Source of the DNA: Caryophanales bacterium
GTDB lineage: Bacteria; Bacillota_I; Bacilli_A; RFN20; CAG-826
Length of the DNA stretch: 19,402 bases
Direction: 5' to 3'
NCBI GenBank assembly: GCA_016280685.1
Contig: JAEEHE010000075.1
Span: 1-19,402 of the forward strand
The notes beneath the pieces are model-generated. The model saw nothing but the letters and a program-made list of their open reading frames with translations. It was not told the origin of the DNA and did no database searches. Within the stretch, counting starts at the first letter, position 1. Each line of letters opens with the position of its first letter. The translations under genes and the position numbers were made by a program. This document shows, in pieces, positions 6,260 through 13,878 of this stretch.

Positions 6260-6687
6260 TATTTTCTCTCCTTCATTCTCACATAGGTGTCTAAGATTAT
6301 GCATGCGGCGATACGATCGACGCTTTCTTTTCTTTGCTTATGATTCATCCCTTGCTCAGAAATGCTTCTATTAGCAGTGACGGATGTCAATCTTTCATCT
6401 ACTGTATTTATAACTAAAGATGGACAATCTTTCAATAAATCTTCGCGAAAACGCATGACATTATTCGCCATCTCACTCATCTGTCCACTTAAGTGGAGAG
6501 GAAGACCGATAGCGATTTCTTTAATCATCATCTTCTCGCATAATTCAATGACGTGTTTTCTAGCGACGATATATTGATTTTTTGGGAAACGGAAGGTCTC
6601 AATACCATGGACAAAACCGAATGAATCGCTATAAGCGATACCTAGAGTAGTTGTTCCTAAATCTAATCCGATTACTTGATTGAGCAT
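6259..6687 (-). CDS. ruvX: Putative pre-16S rRNA nuclease / Holliday junction resolvase-like (YqgF/RuvX)
   Basis: This 142-residue protein has the RNase H-like YqgF fold. The first acidic residue is in GLDLGTTTLGIAYSD (about residues 7-21), IAIGLPLHLSG is the central strand, VDERLTSVTA carries the second acidic site, and DRIAACIILDTYV near the C terminus carries the third. The family processes the 5' end of 16S rRNA and was first proposed as a resolvase. The ATG overlaps the alaS stop as TAATG, with TTTCACG and no strong Shine-Dalgarno just upstream, so translation is probably coupled to alaS. In B. subtilis the small kinase-substrate gene ireB (yrzL) lies between alaS and ruvX; here it is absent. 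Confidence 0.95.
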   Translation of the reverse strand: MLNQVIGLDLGTTTLGIAYSDSFGFVHGIETFRFPKNQYIVARKHVIELCEKMMIKEIAIGLPLHLSGQMSEMANNVMRFREDLLKDCPSLVINTVDERLTSVTANRSISEQGMNHKQRKESVDRIAACIILDTYVRMKERK

Positions 6688-9290
6688 TATTTGATTAATC
6701 CTTTCACGAAATCCGCTAATTGGCCAATCTTAGAGGCATCTCTTCCAGCGCCAGAGGCCATGTCAGGACGGCCGCCGCCACTACCACCTAATAATTGCGC
6801 GACTTGTTTGACCACTAATCCAGCCATCAAACCTTTCGCGTTAGCTTCTTTACTCGCTAATGTAACGATTGGGTAACCACCATTTTCTTCACCGACTAAA
6901 ACGATGAGATAATTATCTTTTTGTGTTTTAAGATTATCGCCTAAAGTCAATAAAGCTTCTCTCTTTGTGGCCTTTAAGTAGCACACTAGAACATTTAATC
7001 CATTGATCTCTTCGAAGCTATCCTTTAAGGATTGGCTAGATGCATAGGCTAGTTTATTAGAAAGAGCCTCATTATTTTTCTTTAATTCATCTTTTTCTTT
7101 AATTAAAGAAGTGATTCTTGATGGAACATCAGTGAAGCTAGCCACACCCACTAAATCGCGAGCTCTTGATAAGATTGCTTCTCTTCTTTTAATTAATTCA
7201 TAAGCACCACTAGAAGTTCTGGCTTGAATTCTTCTAATACCTGCAGCAACACTCTCTTCATATTCAATGACGAATAAACCGATATCCGCACTATTATTAA
7301 CATGTGTGCCACCACAGAATTCTTTGCTGATATCACTGAAGCAAACAACTCTTACGACATCTCCATATTTATCATCAAATAAAGCTTTAGCACCAATCTT
7401 CTTCGCTTCTTCAATCGGCAATACTTTGGTTTCACAAGGGATGGCTTCAGCAATCCATTCATTAACCTTCTTTTCTACTTGTGCTAATTCTTCAGCACTC
7501 ACCTTTTGATAATGGTTAAAGTCAAAGTGTGAATATTCATCATTCACGTAGCTACCATGTTGTGCGATATGGTCACCTAAGACATCAGTTAAGGCTTTTT
7601 GCAATAAGTGAACAGAAGAGTGATTTCTCATAATTTTCATTCTTCTTAATTCATCAACTTTAAGTGTTAATGTATCGCCTACTTTAACTTCACCATATAA
7701 AACTTCCACATGGTGCAAATGTTGTTTGTTAGGAGCTTTAATGACATTGGTAACTTTTAAAGCAGTGTCGTGATTTTCTACTGTACCAGTATCAGCAACT
7801 TGTCCGCCACTTTCTGCGTAGAAGGTGGTTTGATCAAAGATGACATCGCCTTCATCGGATAAGGAATCAACTTTGACACCGTCTTTAAATAAAGCGACAA
7901 CTTTAGCGTCAATTGGTTTAACACCATAGGTGAATTCGCTTTCCACTTTACAATCTAATAAGTCTTTAGATTGTTTATTCATACTCTGTAAATCGCCACG
8001 AGCTTTTCTCGCTCTATCTTTTTGTTCTTTCATCAATTGTTCGAATCCCGCGAGATCAACTTTGACATGGTTTTCTTCACAAATCTCCATTGTTAATTCT
8101 TTTGGGAAACCAAACGTATCATAAAGTAAGAACATATCTTTGCCGGATAATTCGTCTTTACCTTCGATGGATTTTAATAACATGCTCTCGCCATTTTCTA
8201 AGGTCTTAAGGAATTTTTCTTCCTCGGCTTTGACCATCTTCATAATGAATTCTTCTTTACCTAATAAATAGGGATAATAAGACTTCATGATCTCAGCGAC
8301 GACAGGAACTAATTCGAATAAGAATGGATGATTAATCGTGAGGACACGACCATATCTTTCCGCTCTTCTTAGTAACCTACGTAAAACATATCCACGACCT
8401 TCATTTGAGAACATTTCTCCATCCGCTAAAGCGAAGGTGATGGTTCTAATATGATCAGCGATAACTCTAAAGGCTCTCATATTGAAATCATATTTTTTGC
8501 CAGATATGGCTTGTGTCTTTTCAATCAAAGGCCAGAATAAATCTGTTTCATAAGCGGTATCGGTGCCTTGAATAACGCAGGTGAATCTTTCTAAGCCAGC
8601 GCCGGTATCGATATTCTTACTTGGTAATTCTTTGTATTCGCTTCTCTTTTTACCGACTTCACTATTGTATTGAGAGAAAACGATGTTCCAAATTTCTACG
8701 AAACGGGAATTTGGTAAATCATCAACTAATAATTTAAGACCGACATGTTCGGGGTCAAATCTTTCACCACGGTCAAAGTGAACTTCTGTATCAGGGCCAC
8801 AAGGACCTTCACCGATTTCCCAGAAATTATCTTCTTTTTTAATTAAATGATCTTCAGGAACACCAGCGTCAATCCAACATTTCTTAGTTTCTAAATCATC
8901 GGGATGATAGGTGACGTATAACTTTTCCATAGGAAAAGCAAACCACTTATCACTTGTCAATAATTCCACAGCCCAAGGAATGACTTCTTTACGGAAATAA
9001 TCACCAATAGAGAAATTACCTAACATTTCGAAGAATGTTAAATGTGTTGAATCACCGACATTTTCAATATCGTTTGTACGAATGGATTTTTGGGCATTGG
9101 TAATTCTTCTGCTTGGAGGTATTTCACTTCCATCAAAATATTTTTTCAAAGCCGCAACACCAGCATTAATCCATAGTAATGTCGGGTCGTTCTTCGGAAT
9201 CAAAGAACTTCCTGGTTCAACGTGATGACCTTTGCTCTTAAAGAAATCTAACCACATTTGGCGAATTTCACTAGACGTCATTTTTTTCAT
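6687..9290 (-). CDS. alaS: Alanyl-tRNA synthetase
   Basis: This 867-residue protein matches the normal AlaRS length of about 875. The class II catalytic domain opens with EIRQMWLDFFKSKGH and contains the N-terminal WINAGVAALKKYFDG region. The editing domain has the zinc-type motifs HSSVH (about residue 555) and CGGTH (about 658). The C-terminal C-Ala/DHHA1 domain ends with the glycine-rich GGSGGGRPDMASGAG. It charges tRNA-Ala and hydrolyses misacylated Ser- and Gly-tRNA-Ala. The ATG at 9290-9288 follows GGAGG with a spacing of 7 bases. Upstream is an alanine-specific T-box leader, so expression should rise when tRNA-Ala is uncharged. Downstream ruvX and yrzB overlap in a coupled operon. Confidence 0.98.
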   Translation of the reverse strand: MKKMTSSEIRQMWLDFFKSKGHHVEPGSSLIPKNDPTLLWINAGVAALKKYFDGSEIPPSRRITNAQKSIRTNDIENVGDSTHLTFFEMLGNFSIGDYFRKEVIPWAVELLTSDKWFAFPMEKLYVTYHPDDLETKKCWIDAGVPEDHLIKKEDNFWEIGEGPCGPDTEVHFDRGERFDPEHVGLKLLVDDLPNSRFVEIWNIVFSQYNSEVGKKRSEYKELPSKNIDTGAGLERFTCVIQGTDTAYETDLFWPLIEKTQAISGKKYDFNMRAFRVIADHIRTITFALADGEMFSNEGRGYVLRRLLRRAERYGRVLTINHPFLFELVPVVAEIMKSYYPYLLGKEEFIMKMVKAEEEKFLKTLENGESMLLKSIEGKDELSGKDMFLLYDTFGFPKELTMEICEENHVKVDLAGFEQLMKEQKDRARKARGDLQSMNKQSKDLLDCKVESEFTYGVKPIDAKVVALFKDGVKVDSLSDEGDVIFDQTTFYAESGGQVADTGTVENHDTALKVTNVIKAPNKQHLHHVEVLYGEVKVGDTLTLKVDELRRMKIMRNHSSVHLLQKALTDVLGDHIAQHGSYVNDEYSHFDFNHYQKVSAEELAQVEKKVNEWIAEAIPCETKVLPIEEAKKIGAKALFDDKYGDVVRVVCFSDISKEFCGGTHVNNSADIGLFVIEYEESVAAGIRRIQARTSSGAYELIKRREAILSRARDLVGVASFTDVPSRITSLIKEKDELKKNNEALSNKLAYASSQSLKDSFEEINGLNVLVCYLKATKREALLTLGDNLKTQKDNYLIVLVGEENGGYPIVTLASKEANAKGLMAGLVVKQVAQLLGGSGGGRPDMASGAGRDASKIGQLADFVKGLIK

Positions 9291-9304
9291 AAATTGCCTC
9301 CAAA

Positions 9305-9535
9305 TATAAGAAAACGTTCCATTAAGGAACGATAATTTACCGCGGTACCATCCTTATTCATTCACTATTGTGAATGCACTTAGTTCTAACTTTAACGCAG
9401 TCAACGGCGGGGATTAGTCGCTATCTTCAGAAGTGGCCCACCTATCTCCTTCTTACATCCTTTTCACCGCTAGATGCTCGCTAATAAGCTCTCAATAGGA
9501 TTCTCTTCTTGCTTACGGAAAATAAAATATCACAT
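9305..9535 (-). promoter_or_regulatory. Alanine T-box riboswitch leader of alaS
   Basis: On the minus strand the T-box core GGATGGTACCGCG (9353-9341) is intact. Its TGGT would pair with the ACCA end of uncharged tRNA-Ala. In Stem I, AGAAG (9509-9505) pairs with CTTCT (9433-9429) and CCTAT (9499-9495) with ATAGG (9445-9441). The internal loop between these helices contains TGGGCCA on its 3' side, with a GCC alanine codon at 9437-9435. This agrees with the downstream alaS. The leader ends in a terminator hairpin, CGTTCC-TTAAT-GGAACG plus TTTT. Leader boundaries are estimated from the predicted promoter. Confidence 0.93.
9308..9331 (-). terminator. T-box terminator hairpin before alaS
   Basis: On the minus strand, CGTTCC (9331-9326) and GGAACG (9320-9315) form a perfect 6-bp stem with the 5-base loop TTAAT, followed by TTTTCTT. 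Binding of uncharged tRNA-Ala to the T-box core just upstream should favour the competing antiterminator and allow transcription of alaS. Confidence 0.85.
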
Positions 9536-9541
9536 CTTCCG

Positions 9542-9571
9542 TATAAAAACTATAATTTATTAAATTATCAA
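9542..9571 (-). promoter_or_regulatory. Candidate promoter for the alaS T-box leader
   Basis: On the minus strand TTGATA (9571-9566) and TTTATA (9547-9542) are separated by 18 bases, placing the start near 9535. An AT-only dyad, ATAATTTAATAAATTAT (9552-9568), lies over the -35 and spacer. It could also form a weak hairpin followed by a short T run at the end of mnmA transcripts. Both readings are tentative. Confidence 0.45.
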
Positions 9572-9584
9572 ACTTATACAGTTA

Positions 9585-10700
9585 TTAGTCCGTAAATGTT
9601 TGATCAATTAAGCCTCCACCTAAACAGACATCGCCATCATATAATACGGCAGCTTGTCCGGGTGTAACAGCTTTATATGGTGCATCGTAGATTAGTTCGA
9701 TGCAATCATCATTCACAAAGTGAATAGTTACGCCTTTATCTTCTTGTCTATATCTAAATTTTGCAAATAGATGTTGTCCTTCTTTAGGTTTATCGGTGAT
9801 AAAGTTCAATTGTTTAACAGTGCATCTTGTCGATAATAAGTATTCATTTTCTTCACCGCTTGCGACATAAAGAATGTTTTTCTTAATATCTTTAGAAGCG
9901 ACAAACCAACCTTTTGCTTGTTCACCGTGAATACCACCGATGCCTAAACCTTTTCTTTGACCGATTGTGTAATACATAGCGCCTTCGTGTTGTCCGAGAA
10001 CACGGCCAGTTTCGATATCTATGATATCGCCTTTTTGAGCAGGAATATAATTCTTCAAGAATTCGCGGAAATTTCTTTCACCGATAAAACAGACACCAGT
10101 ACTATCTTTCTTGTCCATAACGGATTTCAAATCTAATTCGTGAGCGATTCTTCTTACTTCTGGCTTATCGATATCACCTAATGGGAATAAGCAAGAAGAA
10201 ACTTGTTCTTGATTGATTTGACTTAAGAAATAAGTTTGGTCTTTGTTCTTATCAAAAGATTTGCATAAATAAGTTTTGCCATCTTTATCAATGCGCTTAG
10301 CGTAATGACCCATAGCGATCATATCAAAGCCTTTTTCTTTAGCGAATTTCAAAAAGGCATCGAATTTGATGTATTTATTGCAGAAGATATCAGGGTTAGG
10401 GGTTCTTCCATTTTCGTATTCTCTAATCAAATAGGAGAAAACATCATCCCAATATTCTTTAACGAAATCGATTCTTAATAATTCAATACCGAGTTTCTTC
10501 GCCACTAAGACAGCATCGTCATAATCTTTTTCTTGTGGACATTGACTATTATTGATTGTGGGGTTCCCGAGATAATCGCCATTAGCTAAAGCATCCCAGT
10601 TACGCATAAAACAAGCGCTGACTTCATAACCTTGTTTGATTAAAAGATAAGCAGCAACTGCAGAATCAACGCCACCGGAAAGACCAACTAAAACCTTCAT
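9585..10700 (-). CDS. mnmA: tRNA-specific 2-thiouridylase MnmA
   Basis: This 371-residue protein matches MnmA in length. The ATP-pyrophosphatase loop is at the N terminus (GLSGGVDSAVAAYLL, residues 6-20). The two cysteines used for sulfur transfer appear in NPDIFCNKYIKF (C107) and STGVCFIGER (C204). GQRKGLGIGG marks the tRNA-binding central region, and the C-terminal beta-barrel ends PGQAAVLYDGDVCLGGGLI. MnmA puts 2-thio groups on U34 of tRNA-Lys, -Glu and -Gln using ATP and a sulfur relay. No cysteine desulfurase gene is in the window. The insert QCPQEKDYDDA (53-63) departs from the shorter B. subtilis form. The ATG overlaps the dtd stop as TAATG; it is the last gene of rarA-dtd-mnmA. Confidence 0.96.
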   Translation of the reverse strand: MKVLVGLSGGVDSAVAAYLLIKQGYEVSACFMRNWDALANGDYLGNPTINNSQCPQEKDYDDAVLVAKKLGIELLRIDFVKEYWDDVFSYLIREYENGRTPNPDIFCNKYIKFDAFLKFAKEKGFDMIAMGHYAKRIDKDGKTYLCKSFDKNKDQTYFLSQINQEQVSSCLFPLGDIDKPEVRRIAHELDLKSVMDKKDSTGVCFIGERNFREFLKNYIPAQKGDIIDIETGRVLGQHEGAMYYTIGQRKGLGIGGIHGEQAKGWFVASKDIKKNILYVASGEENEYLLSTRCTVKQLNFITDKPKEGQHLFAKFRYRQEDKGVTIHFVNDDCIELIYDAPYKAVTPGQAAVLYDGDVCLGGGLIDQTFTD

Positions 10701-11152
10701 TAATTGAACATCTCCTTACTATCTAATAGTAGGGTAAAAGGTCCATCGTTAATTGAGGAGACTTTCATATCTGCTCCAAAGATACCTGTGGATACTTTTC
10801 CGTGTTTCAATTCTAATTGCTGATTGAAATATTCATATAAGGGTTCCGCTTCTCCAGGACGCAAAGCATCCACAAAGGATGGTCTTCTTCCTTTCGCGGT
10901 ATTCGCATATAAAGTAAATTGACTGACAGAGAGTATGGAACCATTAATATCTTGTAAAGATATATTGATTTGCCCATGCTCATCTGGGAACGCTCTTAAT
11001 GAAAGGATTTTATCGACCATCTTATCGACGGTTTCTTTATTATCTCCATCAGTAAAACCGACTAATAATAAATAGCCTCTTTCGATACTTCCGACGAGTT
11101 TATCGTTAATCTTCACACTCGCTTCTAAAACAGTTGTTAAAACGACTCTCAT
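10700..11152 (-). CDS. dtd: D-aminoacyl-tRNA deacylase
   Basis: This 150-residue protein is the usual Dtd length. It has the conserved SQFTLYA motif (residues 77-83), the KGRRPSFVDA segment (87-96), and the C-terminal Gly-cisPro motif in NDGPFTLLLDS (135-145). Dtd hydrolyses D-amino acids, and in many cases glycine, mischarged on tRNA. The N terminus reads MRVVLTTVLEASV, where most family members have a QRV in place of TTV; the rest of the active-site region looks intact. The gene is coupled on both sides by TAATG overlaps, with rarA upstream and mnmA downstream. The start follows the family's usual MR(V/A)V beginning. In B. subtilis dtd lies next to relA instead, so this context differs. Confidence 0.93.
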   Translation of the reverse strand: MRVVLTTVLEASVKINDKLVGSIERGYLLLVGFTDGDNKETVDKMVDKILSLRAFPDEHGQINISLQDINGSILSVSQFTLYANTAKGRRPSFVDALRPGEAEPLYEYFNQQLELKHGKVSTGIFGADMKVSSINDGPFTLLLDSKEMFN

Positions 11153-12387
11153 TATTTTTTCACCTTATCCCAATACTCTTTTAGAGCTTGTTCAAATTTA
11201 TTGTCTTGATAAACATAATATTTCGCATCTTTAATATCATCTGGTAAATATTGTTGTTTGACCCAGTGATGAGAATAACTATGTGGATATTTATAATTTT
11301 GACCTTTGACCTTAGCATCTTCTCCATCATAATGGGTATTTTGTAACGCTCTTGGAACGTTAATACCTTTACCTTGATGGATGTCCATAATGGCGGCATC
11401 TATAGCTAAACATGCCGCATTACTCTTGGGAGCAGTCGCTATTAAAATAGCGGCGTTACTTAAAGGAAGTCTCGCTTCTGGCATGCCTAATTGCAATGCT
11501 GAATCAACGCAAGCTTTAACTATAGGAATGAGGTTTGGATAAGCTAATCCCACATCCTCTGTCACTGAGCATAATAAACGACGACAAGCGGCAATTAAGT
11601 CACCTGCTTCTAACATTTTCGCGAGATAGAAAACAGCAGCATCAGGATCACTGCCTCTTAAAGATTTCATTAAAGCACTTAAATTATCAAAGTGTTTATC
11701 TTCGCTTCTATCATAGGAAATATTGGCTTTATCAATAAATGATTCCACCATATTTTTAGTGATTTTATTGCTTTTTGTTAGAGAATTAGCGAGAAATTCC
11801 AAATTATTGATAGATTTTCTCATATCTCCATTACTAGCAATTGCTAATAAGGAAAGCGCTTCTTTTTCGACTTTGACATCGATTCTCTTGGCTGCTCTTA
11901 AAAGACCTTTTTCTACTTCATCACTAGTAATAGCCTTGAATTCAAAAACAGTACAACGAGATAACAAGGCTGGATAGATATAGAAGTATGGATTTTCCGT
12001 TGTGGAAGCAATTAAAGTGATATCGCCATTTTCCACAAATTCCAGTAATGATTGTTGTTGTTTCTTATTGAGATATTGAATTTCATCTAAATAGAGAAGT
12101 ATCCCATTTGTATTAAAGATACCATTGACCTCACCGATGATTTTCTTAATATCATCAGTGGATGCGGTTGTGCCATTAAGTTTATATAAAGACATATTGG
12201 CTTTCTTCGCGATGATGTTGGCCATCGTTGTCTTACCAGTTCCAGGAGGGCCATAAAAAATCATGTTAGAAATATGACCGGAGTCTATTACTTTACGGAA
12301 TGTTGAATTCTTGTCTAAAAGATGGTTTTGTCCAACCATCTCTTCTAATGTCTCTGGTCTTAATTGATCCGCTAATGGTTTCTGCAT
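11152..12387 (-). CDS. rarA: Replication-associated recombination protein A (RarA/MgsA AAA+ ATPase)
   Basis: This 411-residue AAA+ protein matches RarA (about 420-450). The N-terminal PLADQLRPETLEEMVGQ is typical of the family. Walker A is GPPGTGKTT (46-54), Walker B LYLDEIQ (98-104), and sensor 1 LIASTTENP follows. The C-terminal tetramerisation region contains SDPDAAVFYLAKMLEAGDLIAACRRLL and ends GQNYKYPHSYSHHWVKQQYLPD. RarA acts at stalled replication forks with single-strand-binding protein and the clamp-loader machinery. The ATG at 12387-12385 has no Shine-Dalgarno; a strong promoter places its -10 hexamer six bases upstream, so the mRNA is probably leaderless. Two perfect dyads overlap the -35 and -10. 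It heads the rarA-dtd-mnmA operon. Confidence 0.95.
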   Translation of the reverse strand: MQKPLADQLRPETLEEMVGQNHLLDKNSTFRKVIDSGHISNMIFYGPPGTGKTTMANIIAKKANMSLYKLNGTTASTDDIKKIIGEVNGIFNTNGILLYLDEIQYLNKKQQQSLLEFVENGDITLIASTTENPYFYIYPALLSRCTVFEFKAITSDEVEKGLLRAAKRIDVKVEKEALSLLAIASNGDMRKSINNLEFLANSLTKSNKITKNMVESFIDKANISYDRSEDKHFDNLSALMKSLRGSDPDAAVFYLAKMLEAGDLIAACRRLLCSVTEDVGLAYPNLIPIVKACVDSALQLGMPEARLPLSNAAILIATAPKSNAACLAIDAAIMDIHQGKGINVPRALQNTHYDGEDAKVKGQNYKYPHSYSHHWVKQQYLPDDIKDAKYYVYQDNKFEQALKEYWDKVKK

Positions 12388-12389
12388 AC

Positions 12390-12401
12390 GATAATATTAT
12401 C
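12390..12401. repeat. 12-bp perfect palindrome over the rarA -10
   Basis: GATAATATTATC reads identically on both strands and contains the rarA -10 hexamer. It lies 11 bases from a second dyad over the -35. AT-only palindromes are easy to get by chance in this base composition; the flanking G/C and the position raise interest. Confidence 0.4.
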
Positions 12402-12422
12402 TATATTAATAACATTAATCAA
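12394..12422 (-). promoter_or_regulatory. Promoter for rarA-dtd-mnmA, overlapping the start codon region
   Basis: On the minus strand TTGATT (12422-12417) and TAATAT (12399-12394) are separated by exactly 17 bases. TATCGT and then the rarA ATG follow the -10, so predicted initiation is at the A of the ATG. No AGG- or GAG-rich site is present upstream. Confidence 0.65.
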
Positions 12423-12430
12423 GATTAATG
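12413..12430. repeat. 18-bp inverted repeat over the rarA -35 (candidate operator)
   Basis: CATTAATC (12413-12420) and GATTAATG (12423-12430) are perfect 8-base arms around a two-base centre, AA. The rarA -35 hexamer (12417-12422) is inside it. The region lies beyond the preceding gene's terminator, so a DNA-level operator is more likely than an RNA hairpin. Confidence 0.5.
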
Positions 12431-12454
12431 CTTTCGATATCTGTCTTATTAAAC

Positions 12455-12484
12455 AAAAGAAAAGGCCTCTTTTTCAGAGGTCTT
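12455..12484 (-). terminator. Intrinsic terminator of the pyrimidine-nucleoside phosphorylase gene
   Basis: On the minus strand CCTCT (12480-12476) pairs with AGAGG (12470-12466) around a GAAAA loop. After one A-C mismatch, AAG pairs with CTT. The T tract TTTTCTTTT follows. The stem begins within the stop codon. Confidence 0.85.
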
Positions 12485-13793
12485 ATCGATCGATAATTTC
12501 TTTAATAACAGGACTCTTACCGATTGGCTCTTCCACGATAACGTAAGCTTTTCTCACATCTTCCATAATCGGTTCGTATTCTTCTTTGCCTTTATTGGTG
12601 TGAAGTGTGCATAAGAGTTCGCCTTTATTGACATGATCGCCAACTTTTTTATTTAAAACAATACCAGCAGACATATCGATGACATCTTCTAATGTCTCTC
12701 TACCACCACCGAGTCTCATACTGCTAACACCGATTTCTAAGGCGTTCAAAGTGTTGACGTAACCTTCTTTATCAGAATGGATTTCGATGATGTTTTTCGC
12801 GAGGGGGAATTTCTCCGGATGTAGGATATATGAAATATCTCCACCTTGAGCCTCAATCATCTTCACAAATTTATCAAATGCCGCACCGGAATAGATAGCA
12901 TCATGGAGTTTTTGACGGCCTTCTTCAATGGTAGCAACACACTTAGCTTGTTTAAGCATAATTGCTCCAGAGGTATAGCATAATTCCATTAAATCTTCAG
13001 GGCCGTTACCATGTAAAGCAGCGATGGCTTCTTTAACTTCAAGAGCATTACCAACAGCTAAACCTAAAGGTTCACTCATATCTGATAAAACAGCTTTTGT
13101 ATCTCTTCCCAAACGATTTCCGATATCCACCATGATATGGGCAAGTTTTCTTGCATCTTCCATATTTTTCATGAATGCACCTTCACCGACTGTGACATCG
13201 AGTAAAATGGCATCTGAACCACTAGCGAGTTTCTTAGACATTACGCTAGCAGCGATTAAAGGAATGGATTCCACGGTTCCGGTGACATCTCTTAAGGCAT
13301 ACATCTTTTTATCAGCGGGAACTAAAGAAGCGGTTTGTCCCACGATTGCGCAGCCGATAGAATTAACCTGTTTGGCAAATCTTTCTCCTTCAATAGCGAT
13401 GGTAACACCTGGGATGGATTCTAATTTATCTAATGTACCACCGGTGTGGCCTAAACCACGACCGCTCATTTTTGCTAATGTTGCACCACAAGCCGCAACC
13501 ATTGGTCCTAAGACCAATGATGTTTTATCACCAACACCGCCTGTGCTATGTTTATCGACTTTTACGCCCTTTAAATGAGATAAGTCTAATACTTCTCCGG
13601 AATGTTCCATGCGATCTGTTAAAGTGGCGATTTCGCGATTGGTCATACCGCGAAATACAATCGCCATTTGCATCGCACTACTTTGATAATCAGGGATTTC
13701 TCCTTTGACGTATCCGTCAATCCAAAAGGTGATTTCTTCATCGGTCAATTCAAAACCATCACGCTTTTTGATAATTAAATCTACCATTCTCAT
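12483..13793 (-). CDS. pdp: Pyrimidine-nucleoside phosphorylase
   Basis: This 436-residue enzyme of the thymidine/pyrimidine-nucleoside phosphorylase family cleaves thymidine, deoxyuridine or uridine with phosphate to base and pentose-1-phosphate. The N-terminal helical domain (MRMVDLIIKKRDG) precedes the phosphate site KHSTGGVGDKTS (81-92) and the family signature SGRGLGHTGGT (110-120). The C-terminal mixed domain includes MRLGGGRETLEDVID and the biotinyl-like VGDHVNKGELL. I place the start at ATG 13793-13791 because MRMVD matches the usual N terminus and a GAGG lies nine bases upstream. An in-frame ATG at 13808 would add five residues and contain that site. It is probably monocistronic, with an extended -10 promoter and its own terminator. 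Similar enzymes are called deoA; the MRMVD start and 436-residue length favour the Pdp form. Confidence 0.94.
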   Translation of the reverse strand: MRMVDLIIKKRDGFELTDEEITFWIDGYVKGEIPDYQSSAMQMAIVFRGMTNREIATLTDRMEHSGEVLDLSHLKGVKVDKHSTGGVGDKTSLVLGPMVAACGATLAKMSGRGLGHTGGTLDKLESIPGVTIAIEGERFAKQVNSIGCAIVGQTASLVPADKKMYALRDVTGTVESIPLIAASVMSKKLASGSDAILLDVTVGEGAFMKNMEDARKLAHIMVDIGNRLGRDTKAVLSDMSEPLGLAVGNALEVKEAIAALHGNGPEDLMELCYTSGAIMLKQAKCVATIEEGRQKLHDAIYSGAAFDKFVKMIEAQGGDISYILHPEKFPLAKNIIEIHSDKEGYVNTLNALEIGVSSMRLGGGRETLEDVIDMSAGIVLNKKVGDHVNKGELLCTLHTNKGKEEYEPIMEDVRKAYVIVEEPIGKSPVIKEIIDR

Positions 13794-13812
13794 ATATAAA
13801 AACCTCATTTCT

Positions 13813-13821
13813 ATAATAACA
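13813..13821 (-). promoter_or_regulatory. Extended -10 promoter for pdp
   Basis: On the minus strand TGTTATTAT (13821-13813) is an extended -10. The likely start near 13806 leaves a short leader of about 13 bases holding the GAGG ribosome binding site. No clear -35 is visible. Confidence 0.45.
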
Positions 13822-13843
13822 TAACTAAAGGAAATATTTTACA

Positions 13844-13872
13844 TACATTTTCTATAAGAAAAGTTCTAATAT
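13844..13872 (+). promoter_or_regulatory. Candidate promoter for the RsmF-like gene, overlapping its start
   Basis: TAATAT (13867-13872) is followed by ATTGAT and then ATG at 13879. The best -35 at 17 bases (TACATT, 13844-13849) is weak. The dyad TTTTCT-ATA-AGAAAA (13848-13862) fills the spacer. No Shine-Dalgarno precedes the ATG. The -10 to ATG spacing matches that of rarA and holA exactly. Confidence 0.4.
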
Positions 13873-13878
13873 ATTGAT

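Noticed and set aside
6260..6304. N-terminal extension of the yrzB-like protein to an ATG at 6304
   Set aside because: The extra residues lie inside ruvX, and a good AAGGAG site favours ATG 6259.
13024..13578. 184-residue open frame on the plus strand
   Set aside because: It lies fully antisense to the well-conserved pdp gene and has no recognisable domain.
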